NCBI RefSeq assembly: GCF_003640665.1
Contig: NZ_QQXL01000001.1
Span: 434,001-498,000, forward strand
Length of the DNA: 64,000 nt
Direction of reading: 5' to 3'
DNA from: Galactobacter caseinivorans
GTDB lineage: Bacteria > Actinomycetota > Actinomycetes > Actinomycetales > Micrococcaceae
Below, piece by piece: positions 44,249 through 53,252 of this stretch; positions within the stretch are counted from its first letter, which is position 1, and each line of letters begins with the position of its first letter. A program made the position numbers and the translations under genes. The notes below the pieces were generated by a model that worked only from the letters and a program-made list of their open reading frames with translations, searched no databases and was not told where the DNA came from.

Positions 44249-45180
44249 TGTCGGAAGAGAACGTGGCAGAGACTCACCTGAGCGTGGACCCCGCCGTCGT
44301 GGACGGCGAGTCCCGCCTGGACGTGCTCGTGGCGATTGAGGCAGAGGTCTCGCGCAGCGTCGCCGTGGCCTGGCTTAAGGAGGGCCGCGTGAGCGTGGAC
44401 GGCAAGGTGGCCGCCAAGTCCCTCAGGCCAGCCGCCGGCGCACAGATTGTGGTGCGCGTCCCCGCCCCCAAAAGCTACGTGGAGGAACTCGTGCAGCCGC
44501 TGCCGGTCCTGTATGAGGACAACGACCTGATCATCATCAACAAGCCGGTCGGCGTCGCCGCGCACCCGTCCCCGGGTTGGGTGGGCCCCACGGTGTCCGG
44601 CCAGCTGGTGGCGCAGGGCGTGAGCATCTCCACCTCCGGAGCGGCGGAGCGCCAAGGCATTGTGCACCGGCTGGACGTGGGCACCTCCGGCTGCATGGCT
44701 GTGGCCAAGAGCGAGCGGGCCTATACGGGGCTCAAGGCAGCCTTCCATGACCGCACGCCCACCAAGGTGTACCACGCGGTGGTCCAGGGTCTCCCGGAGC
44801 CGCTCAAGGGAACCATCGACGCCCCGATCGGTCGCCACCCCGGGGCCTCCTGGCGCTTCGCCGTCACGACCGAGGGTCGCCGCGCCGTGACCCACTACGA
44901 GGTGGTGGAGGCCTTTGGCCCGGCCTCGTTGGTGCAGGTGCGCCTGGAGACGGGGCGCACGCACCAGATCCGCGTGCACTTTGCCGCGCTGCATCACGCC
45001 CTGGTGGGGGATCAGCAGTACGGTGCGGATCCCAAGGCGGCCGCCCAACTGGGCCTCACCCGGCAGTGGCTACACGCCGTCGGGCTGGGTTTTGAGCACC
45101 CCGTCACCGGGGAGCGGGTGGAGGTCCAGGCCGAGTACCCCAATGATCTGGTGACGTCGCTGGAGATCCTGCGCGGCTGA
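44248..45180 (+). CDS. rluD: RluD-type pseudouridine synthase
   Basis: 310 residues from ATG at 44248. An N-terminal S4 RNA-binding domain (RLDVLVAIEAEVSRSVAVAW, about residues 23-42) is followed by the catalytic domain with Asp in VHRLDVGTSGCMAVAK (about 141-156), plus NKPVGVAAHPSPGW and LETGRTHQIRVHF. RluD modifies helix 69 of 23S rRNA in E. coli. The exact site here could differ (RluA/C/D cannot be separated by eye). It is linked to lspA by a one-base overlap. Confidence 0.9.
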   Translation: MSEENVAETHLSVDPAVVDGESRLDVLVAIEAEVSRSVAVAWLKEGRVSVDGKVAAKSLRPAAGAQIVVRVPAPKSYVEELVQPLPVLYEDNDLIIINKPVGVAAHPSPGWVGPTVSGQLVAQGVSISTSGAAERQGIVHRLDVGTSGCMAVAKSERAYTGLKAAFHDRTPTKVYHAVVQGLPEPLKGTIDAPIGRHPGASWRFAVTTEGRRAVTHYEVVEAFGPASLVQVRLETGRTHQIRVHFAALHHALVGDQQYGADPKAAAQLGLTRQWLHAVGLGFEHPVTGERVEVQAEYPNDLVTSLEILRG

Positions 45181-45227
45181 GCGCGTACACCCAGCAAGTC
45201 GTCGGGGTCACTGGCTAGGATGGATGG

Positions 45228-48200
45228 GTGCCAGGCAGCCTTGACGACGGTTTCGTCCATCTCCATAACCACACCGAGTACTCCATGCTGGACGGAGCCG
45301 CCCGTTTGGGCGATCTGTTCGAGGAGGTGCAACGCCTCGGGATGGATTCATTGGCCATCACCGATCATGGCTATCTCTTTGGCGCCTTTGATTTTTGGAA
45401 TAAAGCGAAGGCGGCCGGGGTCCGTCCCATCCTCGGGATCGAGGCCTACGTCACCCCCGGCACAGCCCGCGGTGACAAGACCCGCGTGCGTTGGGGTGAG
45501 GAAAGCCAGCGCAAGGATGACGTCTCTGGCGGTGGCGCATACACCCACATGACCATGTGGGCGCAGAACAACGCCGGCTGGCAGAACCTCACGCGCGCCG
45601 CCTCCAGCGCCTCCCTTGACTCGGTTTTTGGCAAGTGGCCGCGCTTTGATCGCGAGCTGATCTCGCGGCACTCCGAGGGGATCATCGCCACCACGGGCTG
45701 CCCCTCAGGCGAGGTGCAGACCCGCCTGCGCCTTGGCCACTACGAGGAGGCCGTGAAGGCCGCCGCGGAGTTCCAGGACATCTTTGGCAAAGAGAACTAC
45801 TTCTGCGAGCTGATGGACCACGGCCTTCCCATCGAGAATCGGGTGCGTCAGGACCTGCTGCGCCTATCCAAGCAGCTGCAGATTCCGCTGGTGGCCACCA
45901 ACGATCTGCACTACACGCACGAGCAGGACGCCAAGGCACACGAGGCGCTGCTGGCCATCCAGTCCGGCTCCAATCTGCTGGAGCCCACCTATGATCAGGG
46001 CGGCTCGCGCTTTGCCTTCAGCGGCAGCGGCTACTACCTGAAGTCCCCACGGGAGATGCGGGAGCTGTTTCGCGACCTCCCAGAGGCGTGTGACAACACG
46101 CTGCTGATCGCCGAGCGCTGCGAGGTGGAGTTTGATCAGTCCATCGGCAAGTACATGCCCAAGTTCCCCACCCCTGAGGGCGAGGATGAGAACTCCTGGA
46201 TCATCAAGGAGGTGGACAAGGGCCTGCACTACCGATACCCGGATGGCGTCCCGGAGGAGTCCCGCAAGCAGGCGGACTACGAGCTGGACATCATCATCAA
46301 GATGGGTTTCCCCGGCTACTTCCTGGTGGTCGCGGACTTCATCAACTGGTCCAAGGATCACGGGGTGCGCGTGGGGCCGGGCCGCGGCTCCGGCGCCGGC
46401 TCCATGGTGGCGTACGCCATGCGCATCACCGACCTGGATCCGCTAGAGCACGGTCTCATCTTTGAGCGCTTCCTCAACCCGGAACGCATCTCCATGCCTG
46501 ACTTCGACGTTGACTTTGATGATCGCCGCCGGGCGGAGACCATCCACTACGTGACGGAGAAGTATGGGGCGGAGAAGGTCTCCATGATCGTCACGTACGG
46601 CTCCATCAAAACCAAGCAGGCGCTGAAGGACTCCTCACGTGTGCTGGGTTTCCCCTTCAGCATGGGTGAGCAACTGACCAAGGCGCTGCCGCCTGCCGTC
46701 ATGGCCAAGGACATCTCCCTGGCGGACATCGAGGACACCAATGCCAAACGCTACGGCGAGGCGGGGGAGTTCCGGGAGTTGCTGAAGACCGATCCGGACG
46801 CCCGCAAGGTGTTTGATACGGCGATTGGCCTGGAGGGGCTCAAGCGTCAGTGGGGCGTGCACGCGGCCGGCGTCATCATGTCCTCAGACCCCATCATCGA
46901 CGTGGTCCCGATCATGCGCCGCATCCAGGACGGCCAGGTCATCACGCAGTGGGACTACCCCATTTGTGAGTCGCTTGGTCTGATCAAGATGGACTTCTTG
47001 GGCCTGCGTAACCTCACGATCATCTCCGACGCCCTGGAGAACGTGCAGATCAACACGGGGGAGGAGATTGACCTAGAACGCCTTGCGGTGGACGACGCGG
47101 AGTCCTACAAGCTGCTCTCCCGCGGCGACACGCTGGGCGTGTTCCAGCTGGACGGCGGGCCCATGCGCTCGCTGCTTCGCCTGCTGCGCCCGGATAATTT
47201 TGAGGACATCTCCGCCGTCATTGCGCTGTACCGACCGGGCCCCATGGGCGCGGACTCCCATACCAACTACGCGCTGCGTAAGAACGATCTGCAAGAAAAG
47301 ACCCCCATCCACCCGGAGCTGGCGGAGCCGCTCGCGGAGATCCTGGATACCACCTACGGCCTGATCGTGTATCAGGAGCAGGTCATGGCCATTGCGCAGA
47401 AGGTGGCCGGCTACTCCCTTGGCCAGGCGGACCTGCTGCGCCGCGCCATGGGCAAGAAGAAGAAGTCGGAGCTGGATAAGCAGTACGCCGGCTTCCATCA
47501 GGGCATGCTTGATCGCGGCTTCTCCGAGCCGGCCATCAAGTCGCTCTGGGACATCCTGTTGCCCTTCTCCGACTACGCCTTCAACAAGGCGCACTCGGCC
47601 GCCTATGGGTTGATTTCCTACTGGACCGCCTACTTCAAGGCCCACTACCCGGCCGAGTACATGGCCGCCCTGCTCACCTCCGTGGGAGATGACAAGGACA
47701 AGTCGGCGCTGTATCTGAACGAGTGCCGCCGCATGGGCATCTCCGTGCTGCCCCCGGACGTGAATGAGTCGAACCTGACCTTCACGCCCGTGGGCCGCGA
47801 CATCCGCTTCGGCATGGGCGCCATCCGCAATGTGGGCTCCAACGTGGTGGACGGGATGGTGGCCGCCCGCGAGGAGAAGGGCCGCTTTGAGTCCTTTGCG
47901 GACTTCCTGAACAAGGTCCCCGCCGTGGTCTGCAACAAGCGCACCATCGAGTCCCTCATCAAGTCCGGCGCCTTCGATTCCCTGGGGGAGAGCAGGCGCG
48001 CGCTCTTGAGCGTGCATGAGGAGGCCGTGGAGCAGGCAGTTTCTCTCAAGCGCAACGAGGCGGCCAACCAGTTTGACCTGTTCTCCATGTCCGGTGATGA
48101 CTCGCTCATGAACGCCCTGGAGATTGAGGTTCCGCCGCTTCCGGAGTGGGACAAGAAGGACAAGCTGAACTTTGAGCGAGAGATGTTGGGGCTTTACGTC

Positions 48201-48794
48201 TCCGATCACCCGCTGAAGGGTTTGGATGACATGTTGGCCAGCCAGGCGGACATGGCGGTGAACCGCGTGGTCTCCGAGGACGGGCCGGCGGACGGGCAGC
48301 GTGTGACGATCGCCGGCATGATCTCCGGCCTGCAGCGCCGCGTGGCCAAATCCTCCGGCAACCCCTATGCCCGCTGCGAGATCGAGGACCTCTCCGGTTC
48401 CATGGAGGTCATGTTCTTTGGGCAGGCGTACCAGCCCATTGCCACGGTCCTTGCAGAGGACCTGATTGTGGTGGTGACCGGCCGCGTGCAGCGCCGCGAC
48501 GACGGTTCCATCACGCTCTCCGCGCAGGAGCTGCGGATCCCGGACATCGTGGAGGATGGCACCACGGGCCCGGTGGTGCTCTCGCTGCCCACCCATAAGG
48601 CCACGGAGCCGGTGATTCAACGCCTGGCGGACGTGCTGCGGGCCCACCCGGGGCAATCCGAGGTGAGGGTGAAGCTGCACGGGACCCAGTCGGTGGAGAT
48701 CATGCGGCTGGGACACGCCTTCCGCGTGAGCCCCAACCCGGCGCTCTTCGGTGACCTGAAGGTGCTCTTGGGTCCCACCTGCCTGGACGGCTAA
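45228..48794 (+). CDS. dnaE: DNA polymerase III alpha subunit DnaE
   Basis: 1188 residues from a GTG start. It is the main replicative polymerase. The PHP domain opens with FVHLHNHTEYSMLDGAARL; the polymerase active site has GPGRGSGAGSMVAYAMRITD and PDFDVDFDDRR (about residues 424-434). The fingers carry GVFQLDGGPMRSLLR and YRPGPMG. A beta-binding region, helix-hairpin-helix and OB fold (VTIAGMISGLQRRV) come last. This is DnaE1 type rather than the mutagenic DnaE2 because the PHP histidines and full length are kept. Its last codons form the first unit of a 7-base tandem repeat. Confidence 0.97.
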   Translation: MPGSLDDGFVHLHNHTEYSMLDGAARLGDLFEEVQRLGMDSLAITDHGYLFGAFDFWNKAKAAGVRPILGIEAYVTPGTARGDKTRVRWGEESQRKDDVSGGGAYTHMTMWAQNNAGWQNLTRAASSASLDSVFGKWPRFDRELISRHSEGIIATTGCPSGEVQTRLRLGHYEEAVKAAAEFQDIFGKENYFCELMDHGLPIENRVRQDLLRLSKQLQIPLVATNDLHYTHEQDAKAHEALLAIQSGSNLLEPTYDQGGSRFAFSGSGYYLKSPREMRELFRDLPEACDNTLLIAERCEVEFDQSIGKYMPKFPTPEGEDENSWIIKEVDKGLHYRYPDGVPEESRKQADYELDIIIKMGFPGYFLVVADFINWSKDHGVRVGPGRGSGAGSMVAYAMRITDLDPLEHGLIFERFLNPERISMPDFDVDFDDRRRAETIHYVTEKYGAEKVSMIVTYGSIKTKQALKDSSRVLGFPFSMGEQLTKALPPAVMAKDISLADIEDTNAKRYGEAGEFRELLKTDPDARKVFDTAIGLEGLKRQWGVHAAGVIMSSDPIIDVVPIMRRIQDGQVITQWDYPICESLGLIKMDFLGLRNLTIISDALENVQINTGEEIDLERLAVDDAESYKLLSRGDTLGVFQLDGGPMRSLLRLLRPDNFEDISAVIALYRPGPMGADSHTNYALRKNDLQEKTPIHPELAEPLAEILDTTYGLIVYQEQVMAIAQKVAGYSLGQADLLRRAMGKKKKSELDKQYAGFHQGMLDRGFSEPAIKSLWDILLPFSDYAFNKAHSAAYGLISYWTAYFKAHYPAEYMAALLTSVGDDKDKSALYLNECRRMGISVLPPDVNESNLTFTPVGRDIRFGMGAIRNVGSNVVDGMVAAREEKGRFESFADFLNKVPAVVCNKRTIESLIKSGAFDSLGESRRALLSVHEEAVEQAVSLKRNEAANQFDLFSMSGDDSLMNALEIEVPPLPEWDKKDKLNFEREMLGLYVSDHPLKGLDDMLASQADMAVNRVVSEDGPADGQRVTIAGMISGLQRRVAKSSGNPYARCEIEDLSGSMEVMFFGQAYQPIATVLAEDLIVVVTGRVQRRDDGSITLSAQELRIPDIVEDGTTGPVVLSLPTHKATEPVIQRLADVLRAHPGQSEVRVKLHGTQSVEIMRLGHAFRVSPNPALFGDLKVLLGPTCLDG

Positions 48795-48827
48795 CGGTTG
48801 ACGGCTGACGGCTGACGGCTGACGGCT
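48786..48827 (+). repeat. Heptanucleotide tandem repeat at the dnaE 3' end
   Basis: Six 7-base units: GACGGCT (48786), AACGGTT (48793), then four perfect GACGGCT units (48800-48827). The first unit includes the last two codons and the first stop base of dnaE. In the three forward frames the array reads through GAC/TGA/ACG, so it supplies further stops. Confidence 0.9.
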
Positions 48828-48889
48828 GAAGGGCGCGGGCCGCGCGTCACGTGGGCGGGCCCTGGGGCACGCCTCACTAGAATGGTGGG

Positions 48890-50275
48890 GTGAGTGATCT
48901 TGCGAACCTGAGCCTGTCCGTCACCGATCTGCGCGGTGCCGCGAAGAGCAGTACCCTCCCGGGCAGTGCCGCCCCGAGCGATGCCGAGTTGTTGGCCGCC
49001 CTGCCGCGCCTGCATCGCGCCCCGGGGGACGGACCGGAGGCCGCGGTGTGCGCCATTCTGGACCAGGTGCGTGGCCGGGGCGCCGCTGCCGTGCAGGAGT
49101 TCTCTGAGCGGTTCGACGGCGTGCGCCCGGCTCGGTTGCGCGTGCCGGCCGCCGCGTTGGTGGCGGCCCTGGAGGAGCTGGACCCTGCCATCCGGGCGGC
49201 CCTCGAGGCCTCCATCGACCGGGCGCGGGCCTTCGCCGCGGACCAGCTCCCGCAGGACGTCACCACAAGCTTTGGCGCGGATGCCTCCGTCACGGTGCGC
49301 TGGGTCCCCGTGCAGCGTGTGGGGTTGTACGTGCCCGGCGGGCTGGCCGTGTACCCGTCCTCGGTGATCATGAATGTGGTCCCGGCGCAGGCGGCGGGCG
49401 TGAGCTCGGTGGCGTTGGTGTCCCCGCCCGCGCGCGATGGCTCGGGGCTCCCGCACCCCACCATCCTTGCCGCGGCGCAGCTGCTCGGGGTGAGCGAGGT
49501 GTACGCCATGGGCGGCGCCCAGGCCATCGCCGCGCTGGCGTACGGGCTGGAAGCGGACCCGGAGCAGGGGCTTCCAGAGGCGCTGGCCCCGGTCAGCCTC
49601 ATCACCGGTCCCGGCAACAAGTTTGTGGCGACCGCTAAGGGCCTGCTCAAGGGCCTCGTGGGTATCGACGCGGAGGCCGGGCCAACGGAAATCGCCATCC
49701 TCGCGGATTCCACCGCGAACCCGGAGTTTGTGGCAGCGGACCTGATCTCGCAGGCGGAGCATGATCCGGAGGCGGCGAGTGTGCTCATCACCGACTCTGA
49801 GGCGCTGGTGAGCGCCCTGCAGGAGCCGCTGGCCCGGCAGGTGGCCGCCACCAAGCACACCGAGCGCGTGGTGACCTCGCTGACGGGTGAGCAGTCTGGG
49901 GTGCTGCTCGTCGCGGACCTGGACACCGCCGTGCGTGCCGCCAATCTCTACGCCGCGGAGCACCTGGAGATCCACACCGCCGATCCGGACGCCGTGGCGG
50001 AGCGGATTGTGAATGCCGGCGCGGTGTTTGTGGGGGAGTACTCACCCGTGAGCCTTGGCGACTACTCCGCCGGGTCAAATCACGTGCTTCCGACCCTGGG
50101 CACTGCCCTTCACGCCTCCGGGCTGCACACCGCCACCTTCCTGAAGGCCCAACAGGAGATCCGCTACGGGCGTGCCGGGCTGGCCCAGGTGGCCGGCCAC
50201 GTGCGCACGCTGGCGGATGCGGAGGACCTTCCCGCGCACGGCGACGCGGTGGATGTGCGCTCCAGCCTGGCGTAG
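48890..50275 (+). CDS. hisD: Histidinol dehydrogenase HisD
   Basis: 461 residues from GTG. It carries out the last two steps of histidine synthesis, histidinol to histidine, with NAD and zinc. Motifs: [76 protein letters not shown] and [14 protein letters not shown] (zinc and catalytic His/Glu). No other his gene lies here. In relatives hisC and hisB follow hisD, so the pathway genes are split in this genome or elsewhere. Confidence 0.96.
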   Translation: MSDLANLSLSVTDLRGAAKSSTLPGSAAPSDAELLAALPRLHRAPGDGPEAAVCAILDQVRGRGAAAVQEFSERFDGVRPARLRVPAAALVAALEELDPAIRAALEASIDRARAFAADQLPQDVTTSFGADASVTVRWVPVQRVGLYVPGGLAVYPSSVIMNVVPAQAAGVSSVALVSPPARDGSGLPHPTILAAAQLLGVSEVYAMGGAQAIAALAYGLEADPEQGLPEALAPVSLITGPGNKFVATAKGLLKGLVGIDAEAGPTEIAILADSTANPEFVAADLISQAEHDPEAASVLITDSEALVSALQEPLARQVAATKHTERVVTSLTGEQSGVLLVADLDTAVRAANLYAAEHLEIHTADPDAVAERIVNAGAVFVGEYSPVSLGDYSAGSNHVLPTLGTALHASGLHTATFLKAQQEIRYGRAGLAQVAGHVRTLADAEDLPAHGDAVDVRSSLA

Positions 50276-50392
50276 CCGGGGGATTTCACAGCTTCTTGTT
50301 GTTGTTTCACAAGTCGTGGATCTATGCTTGGCGCACGAGTGCCAGCGCCGAGGCGGCGTTGGCAGATCCCCACGAGGAAAGGAGTCAGGGCC

Positions 50393-50878
50393 ATGTTCTG
50401 TCCATATTGTCGTCACCCAGATTCCCGCGTGGTGGACTCGAGAGTCTTTGAGGACGGCTCGGCGATTCGCCGCCGTCGTCAGTGCAGCAACTGCGGCCGC
50501 CGCTTCACCACGTTGGAGACCGCGAGCCTCTCCGTCTTGAAGCGCTCCGGCGTGGCAGAGCCCTTCAGCCGAGCCAAGATCATCAACGGTGTCCGCAAGG
50601 CGTGCCAGGGGCGGCCGGTCTCTGATGATGACCTAGCACTGCTGGCCCAGGAGGTGGAGGAGAGCATTCGCGGCGAGGGCGCAGCGGAGGTGGACGCCCA
50701 CCGCGTTGGCCTGGCCATCCTTGCTCCCTTGCGCCGGCTGGATCAGGTCGCCTATCTTCGTTTTGCGAGTGTTTACCAGGACTTTGAAACCCTGGCGGAC
50801 TTCGAGGCCGCGATCGCCACGTTGCGTGAGGACCACGGCGACGCGGCACCGGCCCAGAGACCGCTCACGGCGCGTTAG
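50393..50878 (+). CDS. nrdR: Transcriptional repressor NrdR
   Basis: 161 residues from ATG with AGGAAAGGAG about 7 bases upstream. It represses ribonucleotide reductase genes according to ATP/dATP level. A four-cysteine zinc ribbon ([15 protein letters not shown] then CSNCGRRF, residues 3-40) precedes the ATP-cone ([20 protein letters not shown], about 49-68). C-terminal [17 protein letters not shown] is typical. No nrd genes are in the window. Confidence 0.97.
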   Translation: MFCPYCRHPDSRVVDSRVFEDGSAIRRRRQCSNCGRRFTTLETASLSVLKRSGVAEPFSRAKIINGVRKACQGRPVSDDDLALLAQEVEESIRGEGAAEVDAHRVGLAILAPLRRLDQVAYLRFASVYQDFETLADFEAAIATLREDHGDAAPAQRPLTAR

Positions 50879-50944
50879 CCGGGAGCCACGGACACCGGCG
50901 GCGGTGTGGGAGGGGAAGCCCAGGCCGTCGCCGGTAGCACGCCA

Positions 50945-51008
50945 GCACAACTGCCGGTCAGCACAGCTGCCAGTCGGTACAACTGCCGGTCGGCACTACT
51001 GCCGGCAA
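50945..51008 (+). repeat. Four 16-base imperfect tandem repeats
   Basis: Units start at 50945, 50961, 50977 and 50993, all variants of GCACAACTGCCGGTCG (CTGCC invariant, 2-4 changes each). They lie between nrdR and the shared terminator. There are no spacers, so it is not a CRISPR array. Confidence 0.85.
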
Positions 51009-51009
51009 A

Positions 51010-51053
51010 ACAGCACAGGCCCAGCACCCGTTCGGGTGCTGGGCCTGTGCTGT
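51010..51053. terminator. Bidirectional terminator, 21-bp perfect stem
   Basis: Bases 51010-51030 and 51033-51053 are perfect reverse complements, leaving a TT centre. On the minus strand the hairpin is followed by TTTT (AAAA at 51007-51010), which suits the ppgK transcript. It separates nrdR and ppgK. Confidence 0.88.
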
Positions 51054-51064
51054 CACCGGGTGTC

Positions 51065-51892
51065 TTAGGCGCCCTTTTCGGCCTTCTCTGCCTTCTTCGC
51101 CTTGTCCTTGCTCACCTGGGTGGCGTGATGCGCGGCCCCCACGATCCCGGCGTTGTTCTTGAGCTTGGCGGGGAGGATGGGGGTCTTGAGGTTCAGCAGA
51201 GGCAGGAAGTCCTCGCTGCGCTTGGAGATGCCGCCGCCCACAATGAAGAGCTGCGGGGTGAAGAGGAACTCGACGTGGCTGAAGTAGCGCTGCAACCGGA
51301 CCGCGTACTCCTCCCAGCTGAGGCCATCGCGCTCCCGCGCGGTGGCGGAGGCCTGGGACTCGGCGTTGTGGCCGTCAATCTCCAGGTGACCCAGCTCGGT
51401 ATTGGGAACCAGGCGGCCGTTGCTGACCATGCCGGAACCGATGCCCGTGCCGAGCGTGATGGTCATGACGGTTCCCTCCGTCTCCTTGCCTGCGCCGTAG
51501 ATCGCTTCGGCCAGCCCAGCGGCGTCGGCGTCGTTCATCAGGCGCACCGGGCGGCCGAGCGTGGCGGTGAAGAGCGCGTCCGCGTCCGTGCCGATCCAGG
51601 ACTTGTCCACATTCGCCGCGGAGAGAGTCACGCCGTCCGCAACAATCGCGGGGAAGGTGACGCCCACCGTGGTGTGCGCTGCGGGGGCCTCGGGGCGCGA
51701 GGTCAGCTCGGCGACCACGGCCGCGAGCGTCATGGCCACGGCCTCCGGGGTGGCGGGTTTGGGGGTGTCCAGGCGGAAGCGTTCGCCCACCAGCTTGCCC
51801 TTGCGCAGGTCGACGATGCCGCCCTTGATGCCGGTGCCCCCAATGTCGATGCCGATGGCATAGCGGTGAGAGGCGGAGTCGTGGTGTCCCAT
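51065..51892 (-). CDS. ppgK: Polyphosphate glucokinase (ROK family)
   Basis: 275 residues. It phosphorylates glucose, using polyphosphate and usually ATP too, a hallmark enzyme of actinobacteria. The phosphate loop reads YAIGIDIGGTGIKGGIVDL (about residues 12-30). The catalytic Asp is in RLMNDADAAGLAEA (about 113-126), followed by ITLGTGIGSGMVSNG. The EIDGHNAE-like segment LEIDGHNAESQASA matches the PPGK subfamily more than ATP-only glucokinases. The C-terminus is a Lys-rich tail. It lies 33 bases from map on the same strand. Confidence 0.9.
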   Translation of the reverse strand: MGHHDSASHRYAIGIDIGGTGIKGGIVDLRKGKLVGERFRLDTPKPATPEAVAMTLAAVVAELTSRPEAPAAHTTVGVTFPAIVADGVTLSAANVDKSWIGTDADALFTATLGRPVRLMNDADAAGLAEAIYGAGKETEGTVMTITLGTGIGSGMVSNGRLVPNTELGHLEIDGHNAESQASATARERDGLSWEEYAVRLQRYFSHVEFLFTPQLFIVGGGISKRSEDFLPLLNLKTPILPAKLKNNAGIVGAAHHATQVSKDKAKKAEKAEKGA

Positions 51893-51925
51893 ACGAGTCG
51901 TGTACTTCCTGTACGTGGCCGGAGC

Positions 51926-52813
51926 TTAGGCGCCGGCGGAGGTCGGGAGGGTCAGAATTTCTGCGCCGTCCTCGTTGACGACCAGCGTGTGTTCGAACTG
52001 GGCTGTCCGGCGGCGATCGCGCGTCACCGCGGTCCAGTCATCGGCCCACAGATCCCACTCGATGCCACCGAGCGTCAGCATCGGCTCGATCGTGAAAACC
52101 ATACCGGGCTGGATCACCGTGGAGTAGCCCGGCGCGGCGTCGTAGTGCGGAACCACCAGGCCGGTGTGGAAGGCCTCGCCCACGCCGTGCCCCGTGAAGT
52201 CCCTGACCACGCCTAGCCCGTGCCGTTTGGCGTAGACCTCGATGCTGCGTCCAATGATGTTGATTTCGCGGCCCGGTTTCACGGCCTTGATGCCGCGGCG
52301 CAGCGCCTCCCTGGTGTGCTCCACCAGTGCCGCGGACTCGGCATCCACGTCCCCGGCCAGGAAGGTGGCGTTGGTGTCCCCGTGCACGCCGCCGATGTAG
52401 GCGGTGATGTCGATGTTCACGATGTCCCCGTCCTGGACCACGGTGGTGTCCGGGATGCCGTGGCAGATGACCTCGTTGATGGAGCTGCACAGAGACTTGG
52501 GGAAGCCGCGGTAGCCCAGGGTGGAGGGGTACGCGCCGTGGGAGATCAGGTAGTCGTGGCCCACCCGGTCCAGCTCATCCGTCGTGACCCCTGGGCGCAC
52601 GTGCTCTCCGACCAGCTCCAGCGCGTCCGCCGCGATGCGGGAGGCCACGCGGATGCGGCTGAGCGTGTCGGCGTCCTTGACCTCCGAACCGGTGAAGGGG
52701 GTCGGTGCCGGGCGGTCCACGTACTCGGGACGGGGGATCGAGTGAGGAACGGGGCGGCGGGGGGACACGGTGCCGGGGACGAGAGTTCCCAGGGGGGCTG
52801 AGGCGGCGGGCAT
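51926..52813 (-). CDS. map: Type I methionine aminopeptidase
   Basis: 295 residues. It removes the N-terminal Met from nascent proteins. The five metal ligands are visible: the Asp pair in [19 protein letters not shown], His in [11 protein letters not shown], Glu in [12 protein letters not shown] and Glu in FEHTLVV. An N-terminal extension of about 40 residues with [15 protein letters not shown] is typical of actinobacterial MetAPs with a proline-rich SH3-binding-like segment. The ppgK gene follows on the same strand. This copy is not next to rplO/secY. Confidence 0.95.
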   Translation of the reverse strand: MPAASAPLGTLVPGTVSPRRPVPHSIPRPEYVDRPAPTPFTGSEVKDADTLSRIRVASRIAADALELVGEHVRPGVTTDELDRVGHDYLISHGAYPSTLGYRGFPKSLCSSINEVICHGIPDTTVVQDGDIVNIDITAYIGGVHGDTNATFLAGDVDAESAALVEHTREALRRGIKAVKPGREINIIGRSIEVYAKRHGLGVVRDFTGHGVGEAFHTGLVVPHYDAAPGYSTVIQPGMVFTIEPMLTLGGIEWDLWADDWTAVTRDRRRTAQFEHTLVVNEDGAEILTLPTSAGA

Positions 52814-52921
52814 GATCTGCAGTCTATTCCTCGCCGGAGGCGTGCGCGCGGGCTAGGGTGTTTTGCAACGAGGTGTCCCCACCGGGGACGCGCCACGTCA
52901 AGCAACACGAAGGAGTAGACC

Positions 52922-53104
52922 ATGTCGGATGCGCGCGAGGGCGACTACTGGTACAACGTGAACACCCATGAGGTGGAGGTGGGCCCGCAGTCGGATTGGA
53001 CGCAGCTGATTGGGCCGTACAAGACCCGCGAGGAGGCCGCGGCAGCGCCCGCCAAGGTGAAGGCGCGCAACGAGGCGTGGGATGGCGAGGACGCGGAGGA
53101 CTAG
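52922..53104 (+). CDS. Small SPOR-like protein
   Basis: 60 residues from ATG with AAGGAG 7 bases upstream. DYWYNVNTHEVEVGPQSDW followed by GPYKTREEAAAAP resembles the short actinobacterial proteins annotated as SPOR domain-containing that sit next to methionine aminopeptidase. It is acidic, with no signal peptide or membrane helix, so it would be cytosolic, unlike true wall-binding SPOR proteins. Function is unknown; the conserved place beside map is the best clue. Confidence 0.8.
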   Translation: MSDAREGDYWYNVNTHEVEVGPQSDWTQLIGPYKTREEAAAAPAKVKARNEAWDGEDAED

Positions 53105-53252
53105 GCCAGGACGGCTGAACCATGTTTCAGTCGTGTGAACCCTGCGGCGCCGCCGAGGAGGAGTCAGGCTCCTCTGGTTAGAGTGGAGGCGGGCGCCCCG
53201 CGCGCCCGCACCCACCGGCCTTTCGCCGGCCCGCCTGCCCCCAGGAGAGGTC

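Noticed and set aside
50945-51008. Regular 16-base repeats suggesting a CRISPR
   Set aside because: The units are directly adjacent without spacers and are imperfect; no cas genes are present.
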